Below, piece by piece: positions 55,357-64,000 of a stretch of 64,000 nucleotides of DNA. The notes under the pieces are model-generated. The model saw nothing but the letters and a program-made list of their open reading frames with translations, was not told the DNA's origin and ran no database searches. The stretch lies in NCBI RefSeq assembly GCF_000397065.2, contig NZ_KE007327.1:141214-205213 (forward strand), read 5' to 3'. Source of the stretch: Marinobacter lipolyticus SM19. Lineage in GTDB: Bacteria; Pseudomonadota; Gammaproteobacteria; Pseudomonadales; Oleiphilaceae. The translations under genes were made by a program, and so were the position numbers. How positions within the stretch are numbered: position 1 is the stretch's first letter; each line of letters opens with the position of its first letter.

Positions 55357-56148
55357 ATGAGTGTTGAGCTGAACCATCGTATTACTGGCGAAGGCGCCCC
55401 CCTGATTATTCTGCATGGATTGTTCGGATCCATGGATAACCTCGGCGGTATTACCCGGCGCCTGCAGGATGAGTGGCAGGTCCATGCCCTGGATCAGCGC
55501 AACCATGGCAACTCCCCTCATACCGAGACCATGGATTATCCGGCAATGGCGGCGGACGTGATCGCCTATATGGACGCCCAGGGGCTGGACAAGGCCGCTA
55601 TTCTTGGCCACTCCATGGGCGGCAAGACTGCCATGCAAGTGGCACTGGCAGCACCGGAACGGGTGGACAGGGTGATCGTGGCGGACATCGCCCCGGTTAA
55701 CTACAAGCCTCGGCACGATAACATTCTGGACGGGCTGACCTCTCTTGACCTGGCTGCCGTCAAAACCCGTCAGGATGCAGACAGACTGTTGGCGGAGTAT
55801 GTCGAGACGCCTCAGGTTCGTCAGTTCCTGCTGAAAAATCTGGTTCGGGTTCCCGAGGGCGAGCAGAAACCGGGAGAGGGCCTGTATCGCTGGCGCCTGA
55901 ATCTGCCGGTCATTGAGGCCAGTTATCCGAAACTGGCGCTGGCTCCGGAAGGCGATGGCCCCTATAACGGTCCGGTACTGTTCCTCAAGGGGGAGGACTC
56001 AGCCTATATACAGGACAAGCACTGGGATGACATTCGTCGTTTGTTTCCATCCGCGGAACTTCAAATCATCGAAGGCACAGGCCACTGGTTGCATGCGGAG
56101 AAACCTGACGCATTTGAGGCGTTGTGTCGGGCCTTCCTGAACCAGTGA
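55357..56148 (+). CDS. ybfF: YbfF-like alpha/beta-hydrolase (esterase)
   Basis: 263 residues. The fold starts with PLIILHGLFGSMDNLGGI, nucleophile elbow GHSMGG (Ser of the triad at about 87), VADIAPVNY, and a C-terminal His in GTGHWLHAEKP. It matches the YbfF esterase family, which hydrolyses short acyl esters, with palmitoyl- and malonyl-CoA reported for E. coli. It has its own SD (GGAGAAC) and follows the terminator of the small gene. Confidence 0.92.
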   Translation: MSVELNHRITGEGAPLIILHGLFGSMDNLGGITRRLQDEWQVHALDQRNHGNSPHTETMDYPAMAADVIAYMDAQGLDKAAILGHSMGGKTAMQVALAAPERVDRVIVADIAPVNYKPRHDNILDGLTSLDLAAVKTRQDADRLLAEYVETPQVRQFLLKNLVRVPEGEQKPGEGLYRWRLNLPVIEASYPKLALAPEGDGPYNGPVLFLKGEDSAYIQDKHWDDIRRLFPSAELQIIEGTGHWLHAEKPDAFEALCRAFLNQ

Positions 56149-56229
56149 ACCCGGCCCGGGCAATGGTGTAGCCGCGCCCGCGTCTCTGCTAAGGTTACGT
56201 CATTGTTTCTGAAAGGGGCGAATGTCTGT

Positions 56230-57318
56230 ATGAAGTGGCTGCTGGGTCTTTTGCTGATTGTATTTGTGCTGTTGGGGGGCTTCCTGCTGTCTCCGTCTCC
56301 CGTCGACAGCAAAGCCTGGAAAGCCCCCGCACCACCGGCAATGACCGGGAAACTCGCCCCCAATGAGCTGTTGCGACTGTCCGACTTGCTCGCTCGCGGC
56401 CAGGTGTACGGGCCGGAAGATACCACTGTGGATGCCAACGGTGTGCTGTACACCGGTACCCAGGACGGCAAAATTGTCCGGGTTTGGCCGGATGGTCGGG
56501 TCGAGGAATGGCTGGAAACCGGTGGTCGTCCCCTCGGGCTGGTATTCGACGACAAGGGGCGCCTGATTGTGGCCGATGCCTGGAAAGGCTTATTGTCGAT
56601 CGCCCCGGACAAGTCCGTCACCCTGCTGTCGAGGGAATCGGAGGGAACGCCGTTCCGGTTCACCGATGATGTGGATATCGCCCCGGATGGCCGCATCTAT
56701 TTCACCGACGCCAGTTCCCGTTTCGAGCAACCGGATTATGTGCTGGATTTGCTGGAAATGCGTCCCCATGGGCGTCTGCTCCGTTATGATCCCCGTACCG
56801 GAAAAACGGAAACCCTGTTGAGAAACCTGCACTTCGCCAACGGCGTGGCGGTGTCTCCGGAAGGGGACTATGTGCTGGTCAATGAAACCTGGAAATACCG
56901 TATCCTGAGATACTGGATCCATGGCCCCAGGGCGGGGCAGGCAGAGGTTTTCGCCGATAATCTGCCGGGCTTCCCGGACAACCTCGCCGTGGATCAGGCC
57001 GGGCGATACTGGGTGGCCTTTCCGACGCTTCGTAACCCTCAGGTGGATTCCATGCACCGTCAGCCCTGGTTGAAAGACCTGGTGGCCAAGCTGCCGGAAA
57101 GCTTCCACCCGAAACCGCAGGAATATGGGCTGGTGCTGGCCTTTGACGCCAAGGGGAAAGTGATTACAAGTCTCCACGACACCCGGGGAACGCACCTGCA
57201 GGAAATTACCTCGGTTAATCCGCACGGCGGCAACCTATACTTTGGTTCACTTCACAACGACCGCATTGGCCGGCTACCGTTGCGGGCCATTCCGGGCATG
57301 GGAGAACGGGAGCAATGA
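56230..57318 (+). CDS. Membrane-anchored SMP-30/strictosidine-synthase-like six-bladed propeller
   Basis: 362 residues from the ATG at 56230 (AAAGGGG upstream); a TTG nine codons earlier is an alternative. An N-terminal signal anchor (LLGLLLIVFVLLGGFLL) is followed by a beta-propeller of the SMP-30/strictosidine synthase family: GPEDTTVDANGVLYTGTQDG, DDVDIAPDGRIYFTDAS and FANGVAVSPEGDYVLVNET. It resembles APMAP, an arylesterase-like mammalian protein; the natural substrate is unknown. Its stop overlaps the thioesterase start by 4 bp, so the two are coupled. Confidence 0.85.
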   Translation: MKWLLGLLLIVFVLLGGFLLSPSPVDSKAWKAPAPPAMTGKLAPNELLRLSDLLARGQVYGPEDTTVDANGVLYTGTQDGKIVRVWPDGRVEEWLETGGRPLGLVFDDKGRLIVADAWKGLLSIAPDKSVTLLSRESEGTPFRFTDDVDIAPDGRIYFTDASSRFEQPDYVLDLLEMRPHGRLLRYDPRTGKTETLLRNLHFANGVAVSPEGDYVLVNETWKYRILRYWIHGPRAGQAEVFADNLPGFPDNLAVDQAGRYWVAFPTLRNPQVDSMHRQPWLKDLVAKLPESFHPKPQEYGLVLAFDAKGKVITSLHDTRGTHLQEITSVNPHGGNLYFGSLHNDRIGRLPLRAIPGMGEREQ

Positions 57319-57791
57319 CCGACAAGGACCAGATGATTGAATGGGACCGGGCGTCCCCTTTTACCATGGATATCCTGGTAAAGAATGAAGACACCGATCG
57401 CCTCGGTCACGCCAATAACGTGGTTTATGTCCGCTGGCTGGAAGACGTCAGTTGGGCGCACATCGAAAGTCTGGGCATGACCTGGGAGTTGCATGAGGCC
57501 ACCGGAAAAGCCATGGCCATTACCCGTACCGAGATAGATTATCTTGCTTCGGCCAATGCAGGGGATCGGCTGATTCTGGGCACCTGGCTGACTGGGTACG
57601 ATGGCCGGTTCCGTTCCTCGCGACAGTTCCAGTTGGTGCGTGTTGCCGATGGCAAGACTCTGGTGCGGGCGATGTCCACTCATGCCTGCGTAGATATGAA
57701 ATCCCAGCGCCCTTCCCGAGCCCCGAAAGAGTTTGCCGAAATACTGGGCAGTGCCGTGGTATCTGGTGGCAAGGGCCTGACGCTGGATTGA
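57315..57791 (+). CDS. Hotdog-fold acyl-CoA thioesterase (4HBT family)
   Basis: 158 residues. The hotdog signature is DRLGHANNVVYVRWLEDVSW followed by a helix and TRTEIDYLASANAGDRL, with Asp (in the DRLGHANN segment) in the usual catalytic position of 4-hydroxybenzoyl-CoA/YbgC-type thioesterases. It is cytoplasmic and hydrolyses an acyl-CoA; chain length cannot be told. It is translationally coupled with the upstream propeller gene, which suggests an ester/acyl-turnover pair. Confidence 0.88.
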   Translation: MTDKDQMIEWDRASPFTMDILVKNEDTDRLGHANNVVYVRWLEDVSWAHIESLGMTWELHEATGKAMAITRTEIDYLASANAGDRLILGTWLTGYDGRFRSSRQFQLVRVADGKTLVRAMSTHACVDMKSQRPSRAPKEFAEILGSAVVSGGKGLTLD

Positions 57792-57866
57792 GTCACCTTG
57801 CGCGTCAACTTCTGCTAGTCTGAACAGAAGCCTGTTTGCCGTTACCATCGTTGTTCGGAGAGCCTC

Positions 57867-58850
57867 ATGGAAAACGCCGTCGATCAGATTTCCGAATCCT
57901 CCATGTGCCATGTGATCTACGATCGCTTTGGTGACCGTGATGTATTACAAGTGGTCACCTCAGAGGTTCCCGCCCCAGACAGTGGGCAGGTGCTGATCCG
58001 CATTCATGGTGCGGGTCTTAATCCCATTGACTGGAAAACCCGCAAGGGGCTGGGGTTTGCTGCGCGACAGATCGAGCATTCGCTGCCCTGGACTCCGGGT
58101 TATGACGTGGCCGGTGAAGTCGTTGCCGTGGCGGACGACGTGACGACCCTGGCGGCAGGGGACCGCGTCATGGGCATGATTGGCTTCCCGGCAACGGGGG
58201 GAGGTTATGCGCAATATACCCTGGCGGCGGCGGACGAGTTGGCCATTGTCCCAGAAGAGCTTGACCTGGTGACCGCAGGTGCGTTGCCGTTAGCGGCACT
58301 GACGGCGTGGCAGGCCCTGTTCGAAGTAGCCAAGCTGGAGTCGGGGCAGAAGATCCTGATACATGCCGGCGCCGGTGGTGTCGGGCACTTTGCGGTTCAG
58401 TTTGCCCTGGAGCGGGGGGCTCACGTGGTCGCGACCGCATCGGCCGGAAACCGTGATTTCCTGGCGGAACTGGGTGTCCACGAAGTGATTGATTATCGCA
58501 CCACAGACGTTGCCGAGGAGTGCTACGGTCTGGACGTGGTGCTGGATCTGGTCGGCGGTGAGGCTGGTAAGCGTTCCCTGCACACGCTCGGTGAGCATGG
58601 TGTGCTGGTGACCATTCCCACGGTCACCGCAGACGAGATCATCAGTGCCGCAGAAGAGTTGGGGCTGCGGGCCCATGGCATGACCGTCCGCCCGGATGTA
58701 TTTCACCTGGATGAGATCGCGGAGTTGATCGAGGACGGTGACGTCAAGGTTCATATCGAGCAGGCTTTTCCGCTGGCCCGGGTGGCCGACGCCCACGAGT
58801 TGCTCGAGGGCGGCCACGTGCGCGGCAAGCTGGTACTCGATTGCCGCTGA
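57867..58850 (+). CDS. NADP-dependent MDR-superfamily oxidoreductase (quinone reductase type)
   Basis: 327 residues with a GroES-like N-terminal domain (VLIRIHGAGLNPIDWKTRKG) and a Rossmann domain with the nucleotide loop HAGAGGVGHFAVQFA. The catalytic zinc ligands of alcohol dehydrogenases are absent, as in quinone oxidoreductases and zinc-less MDRs. It uses NADPH to reduce an enone or quinone; the substrate is unknown. It is convergent with the antiporter gene (15-bp gap). Confidence 0.9.
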   Translation: MENAVDQISESSMCHVIYDRFGDRDVLQVVTSEVPAPDSGQVLIRIHGAGLNPIDWKTRKGLGFAARQIEHSLPWTPGYDVAGEVVAVADDVTTLAAGDRVMGMIGFPATGGGYAQYTLAAADELAIVPEELDLVTAGALPLAALTAWQALFEVAKLESGQKILIHAGAGGVGHFAVQFALERGAHVVATASAGNRDFLAELGVHEVIDYRTTDVAEECYGLDVVLDLVGGEAGKRSLHTLGEHGVLVTIPTVTADEIISAAEELGLRAHGMTVRPDVFHLDEIAELIEDGDVKVHIEQAFPLARVADAHELLEGGHVRGKLVLDCR

Positions 58851-58865
58851 TATCCCGAGGTTCCT

Positions 58866-60737
58866 TTACTTCTGGGCGGTGACACCGTCCGGAAGCTCTC
58901 CCTCGACTTTTTCTGCCTGTTCTTCCCTTTCCTTGCGCTCTTTCGGGGCCTGTGCAGGTACCAGACTGACCAGGATCCAGTCATTATCTGGCTTGATGAG
59001 GTCCATATCCAGTACCGGCGACACGCGCCCCTTGCTGTCAAAGACAAACAGCACGAGCGCCTGGCGGTGGTACTTCTCCAGGAAGTCCTCGTAGCTGAAC
59101 TCATCACTGAGCTGGGTGGTTTTAACGGTGTAGCCCTGACTCGCCAGACTCGCGAGCTTGGCGTAGCTGACGCCATCAAACAGGCCTCGGGTCATCTGGA
59201 TTTTCTCAGCAGTCTGGTGTCGGGCTTTCTGCTCGGGATCGCCTTCCGCCAGGGTAAACACCGAATCTTTTCCGAACCAATCCAGGAAGTGGTAGGTGGC
59301 CAGCGAGTTCATGTGCTTGTATGGGGAAATGACCAGCAGGTTGCCAATGCCGGTGAGATCCAGGTGGGTAGAGGCATGCTCCGACACCGGGTTGCCGAAA
59401 TACACCGGGAGATTATTCATCCGTGCCTGCCGGATGTTTTCCCAGTTGGTGTCGGCCAGGGTCACCGGTACTTCGTACTTCTTCAGGGCAATCGCGATCA
59501 TCCGGGCAACCGGGTTGGCTCCAAGAATCAGGAAGCCGAACTCGGCTGGCTCTGCAACCTTCAGCAGTTTCGCCAACGGCCGGGCTGTCAGGCTCTGGAG
59601 CGTAACGGTCGCGATGATCAGCATGAAGACCAGCGGTACCAGTGTGCCGGCACTCTCATAACCCAGTTTCTGCAACTGGAAGGCAAACAGCGCGGAGACC
59701 GCCGCCGCAACGATACCCCGCGGGGCTATCCAGCTCAGGAACAGTTTGTCCCGCCAGTTCAGGCTGGTGCCAATCGCTGACAGGAAGATGCTCACCGGGC
59801 GAGCTACCAGCATCAGCACGGCCAGTACCGCGACCAGTCCCCAGCCCAGATCGGCAATGGCGGAAAACTCCACCCGCGCCGCCAGAATGATAAACAGGGC
59901 CGAGATCAGCAGCACACTGAGAGATTCCTTGAACTCCAGGATGCTGTCGATGGGTACCTGCTTCATGTTCGCCATCCAGATGCCCATGACGGTGACCGTC
60001 AGCAGCCCTGACTCATGGGCCATCACATTGGAAAGAGCGTACACGCCCAACATGAAGGTCAGCGTGCCGGCGTTGTGCAGGTACTGGGGGATGAGGTGTT
60101 TTCTCAGCGCCAGACCATTCAGGTAGCCTGCAACCGCGCCAATGAGGAAGCCTACCGCCAGGGTCTTGCCGAAAATATACAGCGAGTGTCCGAATACATT
60201 GCCCTGGCCCCAGGACACAATGCCCTCAAACACCAGCACCGCCAGCAGGGCCCCCACCGGGTCGATGATGATGCCTTCCCAACGCAGGATATTGGCCAGT
60301 TTGGCGTCCGGTCGAACGGATCTCAGGAGTGGGGCGATCACCGTGGGGCCGGTGACAATAGAGATGGCACCAAAGAGCAGCGCAACCTCCCAGGACACCT
60401 CAAGTAGCCAGCGTGCCGACAGCGTACCGATGAGACAGGTAACAACGGAGCCGACCGGAATCAGGTTGCGCACCATCTTGCCGTGGCCGCGGATTTCCTC
60501 GTAGCGCAGGGTCAGGCTGCCCTCAAAGAGAATGATGGCAACGGACAGGGATATAAGCGGGAACAGCAGGTCGCCAAATACTACTTCCGGAGCCAGGAAG
60601 CCCAACCAGGGGCCTGCGGCAATACCGCCCGCCAGAAGAAAGAGAATGGCGGGCATGCGGACGCGCCAGGCGAGCCACTGACAGAACAGCGAAAGAACGC
60701 CGATACTTGCGAGAAGCAGAACAGTGCTTACGGGCAT
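58866..60737 (-). CDS. CPA1-type cation/proton antiporter with TrkA-N-like domain
   Basis: 623 residues. The first 395 contain about twelve hydrophobic segments with antiporter hallmarks: AILFLLAGGIAAGPWLGFL near the start, VAIILFEGSLTLR, FGAISIVTGPTVIAPLLRSV and DPVGALLAVLVFEG. The C-terminal cytosolic part (about 398-590) is a Rossmann domain (FLILGANPVARMIAIAL) of TrkA-N type, followed by a Glu/Lys-rich tail. The family exchanges Na+ or K+ for protons. The nucleotide-binding tail suggests redox or ligand control. It is 21 bp downstream of tcdA on the same strand. Confidence 0.9.
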   Translation of the reverse strand: MPVSTVLLLASIGVLSLFCQWLAWRVRMPAILFLLAGGIAAGPWLGFLAPEVVFGDLLFPLISLSVAIILFEGSLTLRYEEIRGHGKMVRNLIPVGSVVTCLIGTLSARWLLEVSWEVALLFGAISIVTGPTVIAPLLRSVRPDAKLANILRWEGIIIDPVGALLAVLVFEGIVSWGQGNVFGHSLYIFGKTLAVGFLIGAVAGYLNGLALRKHLIPQYLHNAGTLTFMLGVYALSNVMAHESGLLTVTVMGIWMANMKQVPIDSILEFKESLSVLLISALFIILAARVEFSAIADLGWGLVAVLAVLMLVARPVSIFLSAIGTSLNWRDKLFLSWIAPRGIVAAAVSALFAFQLQKLGYESAGTLVPLVFMLIIATVTLQSLTARPLAKLLKVAEPAEFGFLILGANPVARMIAIALKKYEVPVTLADTNWENIRQARMNNLPVYFGNPVSEHASTHLDLTGIGNLLVISPYKHMNSLATYHFLDWFGKDSVFTLAEGDPEQKARHQTAEKIQMTRGLFDGVSYAKLASLASQGYTVKTTQLSDEFSYEDFLEKYHRQALVLFVFDSKGRVSPVLDMDLIKPDNDWILVSLVPAQAPKERKEREEQAEKVEGELPDGVTAQK

Positions 60738-60758
60738 AATGACTTCAGATCCATTGAG

Positions 60759-61550
60759 TTATGAGTTGGCGCGTCGTGCGATCCGATTGAGTAGCCGCGA
60801 GGCTGCAAAAAAACCGAAACTGGCGGTCACCGGGCTGGCTGCTCCGAAGCCGGAAGCGCAGTCCAGCCGGACCGGGCCCTCGGTAACGGGCTTCTGAAGG
60901 CAGACCTCACCATCACCGGCAGGATACGTCAGCTGTTCCAGTGAGTACACGGCTTCGATACCGAACCGCCGCTTGGGGTTGCGGGAAAAACCGTACTCCC
61001 GGCGCAACATGTTACGAACCTTGGCCAATAATGGATCCTGAGTGGTCTTGCTGAGATCGGCAACCCGGATCTGGGTCGGGTCCATCTGGCCGCCGGCACC
61101 ACCGGCACAAATCACAGGAATCTTGCGCCGCTGGCAGAAGGCAATCAGTGCAGCTTTGGCCTTGACGCTGTCGATGGCATCCACGACACCGGTGATCTCA
61201 GGAGTGATCAGGTCGCCGACATTTTTGAGCGTCAGGAAACCGAAATGGACGCGAATGTCTGCCTGGGGATTGATCGCTTTCAGCCTTGCTGCCATGGCAT
61301 CGGTCTTGGTGTAGCCGTACTGACCTTCGAGAGCATGAAGCTGGCGATTGGTGTTGGATACGCAGATATCGTCCATATCGATCAGGGTAATAGCGCCGAC
61401 ACCTGAGCGAGCCAGGGCTTCCGCCGCCCACGAGCCGACACCGCCCAGCCCGACGATGGCTATATGTGACTGGCGGAAGGCTTCCAGGGCGCGACGGCCA
61501 TACAGGCGCTCAATCCCGCCAAAGCGGAAACCGTAGTCGTCAGGGGTCAT
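60759..61550 (-). CDS. tcdA: tRNA threonylcarbamoyladenosine dehydratase TcdA
   Basis: 263 residues. The E1-like family signature is RFGGIERLYGRRAL at the N-terminus, IAIVGLGGVGSWAAEALARS with the nucleotide loop, LIDMDDICVSNTNRQLHAL, and TGVVDAIDSVKAKAALI. It cyclises the t6A modification of tRNA to ct6A in an ATP-dependent reaction. The length is usual. It begins the two-gene operon with the antiporter. The ORF is also known as CsdL. Confidence 0.94.
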   Translation of the reverse strand: MTPDDYGFRFGGIERLYGRRALEAFRQSHIAIVGLGGVGSWAAEALARSGVGAITLIDMDDICVSNTNRQLHALEGQYGYTKTDAMAARLKAINPQADIRVHFGFLTLKNVGDLITPEITGVVDAIDSVKAKAALIAFCQRRKIPVICAGGAGGQMDPTQIRVADLSKTTQDPLLAKVRNMLRREYGFSRNPKRRFGIEAVYSLEQLTYPAGDGEVCLQKPVTEGPVRLDCASGFGAASPVTASFGFFAASRLLNRIARRANS

Positions 61551-61606
61551 GGGAAGTCTCCGGTGGTATCAGGGACGGAGATTGTAACGCAAGCAAAGGG
61601 AGGGAT

Positions 61607-61632
61607 AAAAAAAAGCCACGCGGGGCGTGGCT
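61607..61632 (-). terminator. Intrinsic terminator for the acyl-CoA dehydrogenase gene
   Basis: On the minus strand a perfect 8-bp stem agccacgc/gcgtggct with a 3-base loop is followed by a run of about eight T. It lies 150 bp beyond the acyl-CoA dehydrogenase stop and just upstream of tcdA, so it ends that transcript. Confidence 0.88.
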
Positions 61633-61784
61633 TACAAGCAAGTGTTCAACCCAAAGGGGAGTTGAACAGGACTAGTTCAGAGACACTAATCAACCCGCTT
61701 AGTATCTATCTTCGGGCGGACTATCTGAAGGTCAAAGCCTGACAACTGTCGGTCATTTCCGGCCATGGAGCTGTTTTCGCTGTG

Positions 61785-63560
61785 TCAGGCAGCCCAATGG
61801 TCGTCGGAGAACGCCATTAATGCGTCTTTTCCACCTTTAATATCCTTGAGCAGCCAGTGCACTTCCGGTAGCAGTTTCTCGAAGTAGAAGCGGGCGGATA
61901 TCTTTTTACTCTCCAGCAGGGGTTTGTTTCCCTCACCTGCCATCAACTGCTGGTTGGCTACCGCTGCCATGCGGGACCAGAGGTAGGCTATGACAGTGAG
62001 CGCCATTACCCGAAGATACGGCGTTGCTGCCGCGCCTGCCTGCTCGGGATCTTTGGGCGCATGGTCGGCCAGCCACAGGGTCGCTTCCTCCAGAGCCTTG
62101 ATTGCGTCCGTGAGTTCCTCTCGGTGAGGGGCTTCTGGATTATCCTTGAGGTAGGTCGCCAGCACCCCGAACAGCGTTCGCACCAGTTGACCGCCTTTCA
62201 GGCTGAGTTTTCGGCCAACAAGATCCATGGCCTGGATGCCGTTTGTACCCTCGTATATGCGTGCAATACGTCCATCACGGACCAGTTGCTCCAGTGGCCA
62301 ATCGGTTGTGAAGCCGGCACCACCCAGTACCTGCAGTCCGATGTTGGCATTATTGAAGCCTTCGTCGGTCAGGAATGCCTTAACCACGGGGGTCAGGAGT
62401 TGTACCAGATCATCGGCCGATTCACGGGTAGCGTCGTCCGGGTGAGCCACTGAGAGGTCCAGCTGATGGCCGGTAAACAGAGCCAGAGCGCGCATGCCCT
62501 CATTGAGCACTTTCTGGCGCATCAGCATGCGGCGTACATCCGGATGCACAATAATGGGGTCGGCGGGGCCATTCGGGTTTGCCGGGCCACTGAGGGACCG
62601 GCTTTGCAAGCGTTCACGGGCAAAGCCCAAGCTTTCCTGATAGGCCATTTCGGCGAGGCCCAGGCCTTGCATGCCAACCATCAGGCGGGCTTCGTTCATC
62701 ATGGTGAACATGGCATGCATGCCCTTGTTGGGTTCGCCGACCAACCATCCCTTTGCGCCTTCAAAGTTCATCACACAGGTGGCGGAGCCTTTGATACCCA
62801 TCTTGTGTTCGAGTCCGCCGCAGGATGCCGGATTGCGCTCCCCGGATTGAGGCAGGATCTTGGGCACTACAAACAGAGAAATACCTTTCGTGGTATCGGG
62901 TGCGCCAGGCAGTTTGGCCAGCACGAGGTGAACAATGTTGTCGGTCAGATCGTGTTCACCGCCTGTAATCCAGATCTTGGTCCCTTCAATGGCATAACTG
63001 CCGTCGTTGTTGGGGGTGGCACGGGTGCGGATCAGGCCGAGATCGGTACCACACTGGGGTTCGGTCAGGCACATGGTGCCGGTCCACTCGCCGGAGATCA
63101 GTTTTTCCAGGTAGGTCCGCTTCAACTCATCGGAACCATGGGCGTGAAGGGCGCTGATAGCGCCGTGGGTCAGCCCGGGATACATGCCGAGAGACAGATT
63201 GGTGGAGCACACTATTTCGTCGACAATAAACTTGAGGGTGTGGGGCAGGCCCTGGCCGCCAAACTCAAGCGGGGCGTCCAGAGCCGTCCAGCCGCCCTCC
63301 ACGAATGCCCGGTAAGCTTCCTTGAAGCCAGCCGGAGTTGTGACCGACCTGGATTCGGCATCGTAGCTGCAGCCCTCCCGGTCTCCCGCTTTATTGGTCG
63401 GCTGAATCACCTCTGCCGCCAGTTTACCAGCCTCATCAATGACTGCTGTCATCAGGTCCGGGGTAGCATCGGAGTACTTTTCCAGCTCATGGAGCCTGTC
63501 GGCACCCAATACATCAAACAACAGAAAGCGGAGGTCATTCGCTGGAGCCTGGTATTGCAT
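61785..63560 (-). CDS. Acyl-CoA dehydrogenase, long (about 590 aa) type
   Basis: 591 residues. It starts with an N-terminal extension (MQYQAPANDLRFLLFDVLGA) characteristic of the long acyl-CoA dehydrogenases. The flavoprotein core follows: MCLTEPQCGTDLG, GTKIWITGGEHDLTDNIVHL, and IYEGTNGIQAMDLVGRK, where Glu437 is the expected catalytic base. A C-terminal helical extension (about 460-590) is also present. It oxidises an acyl-CoA at the alpha-beta position with FAD; the chain specificity cannot be told. The SD (GAGGAGAG) is strong. The transcript ends at the terminator near 61607. Confidence 0.93.
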   Translation of the reverse strand: MQYQAPANDLRFLLFDVLGADRLHELEKYSDATPDLMTAVIDEAGKLAAEVIQPTNKAGDREGCSYDAESRSVTTPAGFKEAYRAFVEGGWTALDAPLEFGGQGLPHTLKFIVDEIVCSTNLSLGMYPGLTHGAISALHAHGSDELKRTYLEKLISGEWTGTMCLTEPQCGTDLGLIRTRATPNNDGSYAIEGTKIWITGGEHDLTDNIVHLVLAKLPGAPDTTKGISLFVVPKILPQSGERNPASCGGLEHKMGIKGSATCVMNFEGAKGWLVGEPNKGMHAMFTMMNEARLMVGMQGLGLAEMAYQESLGFARERLQSRSLSGPANPNGPADPIIVHPDVRRMLMRQKVLNEGMRALALFTGHQLDLSVAHPDDATRESADDLVQLLTPVVKAFLTDEGFNNANIGLQVLGGAGFTTDWPLEQLVRDGRIARIYEGTNGIQAMDLVGRKLSLKGGQLVRTLFGVLATYLKDNPEAPHREELTDAIKALEEATLWLADHAPKDPEQAGAAATPYLRVMALTVIAYLWSRMAAVANQQLMAGEGNKPLLESKKISARFYFEKLLPEVHWLLKDIKGGKDALMAFSDDHWAA

Positions 63561-63816
63561 GGAGGTCTCTCCTCAACTCAACACAGATCGTTATGTTGTG
63601 CACCCTGTTTGCGCCGAAATCCGGCGTAGGCAGGCGCGCTTGGGTAATGCCAGAGTTCATACGGCTGTTTGAATGGAGCGGTTCACCCGAAGCGGGCGTC
63701 TGATAGCGAAAGGATTCATATCGACTGTATTGATTTTTTCAATGACACTTCAGCTGAGGTGAGAGTGACAAGGAGGGGATTGCTTTCAGAGTGGGGGCGA
63801 GCTTCAGGGAAAGTGA

Positions 63817-63841
63817 GGCCGGGGTGTGAACGCCCCGGGCC
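63817..63841. terminator. Hairpin after the gene at the right edge
   Basis: ggccgggg and ccccgggcc form a GC-rich stem with one bulged base, downstream of the minus-strand ORF at the edge. There is no T tract, so the assignment is tentative. Confidence 0.35.
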
Positions 63842-63854
63842 TGTTGTGTTTTGT

Positions 63855-64000
63855 TCAGCGAATGAACGGATTGAGCAGTCTGGTAAAGGTGCCGGTTAAT
63901 TTCACCGGTGCGCTGAGTACGGACAAGGTTATGCAGTCCTCACACCCAACCGCTACTGGTTTGTGTTCATCCTGTTCATTAAGAACCACGAAATCCCACT
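63855..64000 (-). CDS. C-terminal fragment of an unidentified protein, cut by window edge
   Basis: The minus-strand frame is open from the right edge to a TGA at 63857-63855, giving 47 residues that read like a genuine protein end (for example NEQDEHKPVAVGCEDCITLS and LLNPFIR). A Cys-x-x-Cys pair (GCEDC) is visible. The part seen is too short to place in a family. A GC-rich stem lies just beyond the stop. Confidence 0.55.
   Translation of the reverse strand, partial: WDFVVLNEQDEHKPVAVGCEDCITLSVLSAPVKLTGTFTRLLNPFIR

Noticed and set aside
63669..63899. A 76-codon plus-strand ORF near the right edge
   Set aside because: No SD, odd composition, and it overlaps the minus-strand gene end and its hairpin.

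Overview
The window looks like a chromosomal segment of a Marinobacter-like gammaproteobacterium. The basis is gene content and order (tex, gshA, dsbB, rsd/algQ, ppx, trxA, rho, ubiD, hemCDXY-algRZ, argH, cyaA, lysA-dapF-DUF484-xerC, rep), which resembles the same block in Pseudomonas, combined with proteins that are not quite Pseudomonas. Codon use favours G/C at third positions and looks uniform; I computed no composition. The genus is an inference. I saw no rRNA, tRNA, CRISPR array, insertion sequence, prophage or defence island.

Layout. 1-2.8 kb: a secreted galactose-oxidase-like copper enzyme followed by a secreted protein cut by the window edge. 2.8-9.1 kb: Rep helicase, a REC-like/GGDEF/EAL protein and Tex. 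9.1-14.6 kb: gshA, a ribosome-modulation-factor-like small protein, a FliL-like exported protein, dsbB, rsd, an FKBP lipoprotein and two small conserved proteins. 14.6-18.1 kb: an ABC-F ATPase overlapping tail-to-tail with ppx. 18.4-22.2 kb: trxA, then molybdenum cofactor genes (mobA on +, moaB-moeA-moaD-moaE on -). 22.5-26.5 kb: rho, ubiD and an Fe-S flavin reductase. 26.5-32.5 kb: a leftward block algZ-algR, hemC-hemD-hemX-hemY. 32.6-45.4 kb: argH; a PAS-GGDEF-EAL protein divergent from adenylate cyclase cyaA; a rightward run lptM-lysA-dapF-DUF484-xerC-diguanylate cyclase; and DUF2789. 45.5-51.7 kb: an orphan sensor kinase with two periplasmic binding domains, two unknown small proteins and a PlpD-type patatin/outer-membrane protein. 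51.7-56.1 kb: a GntR regulator, an araC-type gene coupled to cardiolipin synthase, a 30-codon gene with its own terminator, and a YbfF-like esterase. 56.2-64 kb: a membrane-anchored beta-propeller hydrolase, a thioesterase, a zinc-less MDR oxidoreductase, a cation/proton antiporter, tcdA, an acyl-CoA dehydrogenase and a protein cut by the right edge.

How the genes fit together. Most of the segment is housekeeping: haem, molybdopterin, diaminopimelate/lysine, arginine, glutathione and ubiquinone synthesis; transcription termination and sigma control; recombination at dif. Superimposed on it is signalling. Three c-di-GMP proteins show graded degeneracy: one apparently active cyclase, one with an altered GGDEF but an intact EAL, and one degenerate in both domains. 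A class I adenylate cyclase and the AlgZ/AlgR pair are also present.

I did not find a clear-cut undescribed multi-gene system. The best leads are the copper-radical oxidase with its secreted partner, the 30-codon gene between araC-cls and ybfF, the degenerate GGDEF/EAL protein divergent from cyaA, and two large intergenic palindromes.
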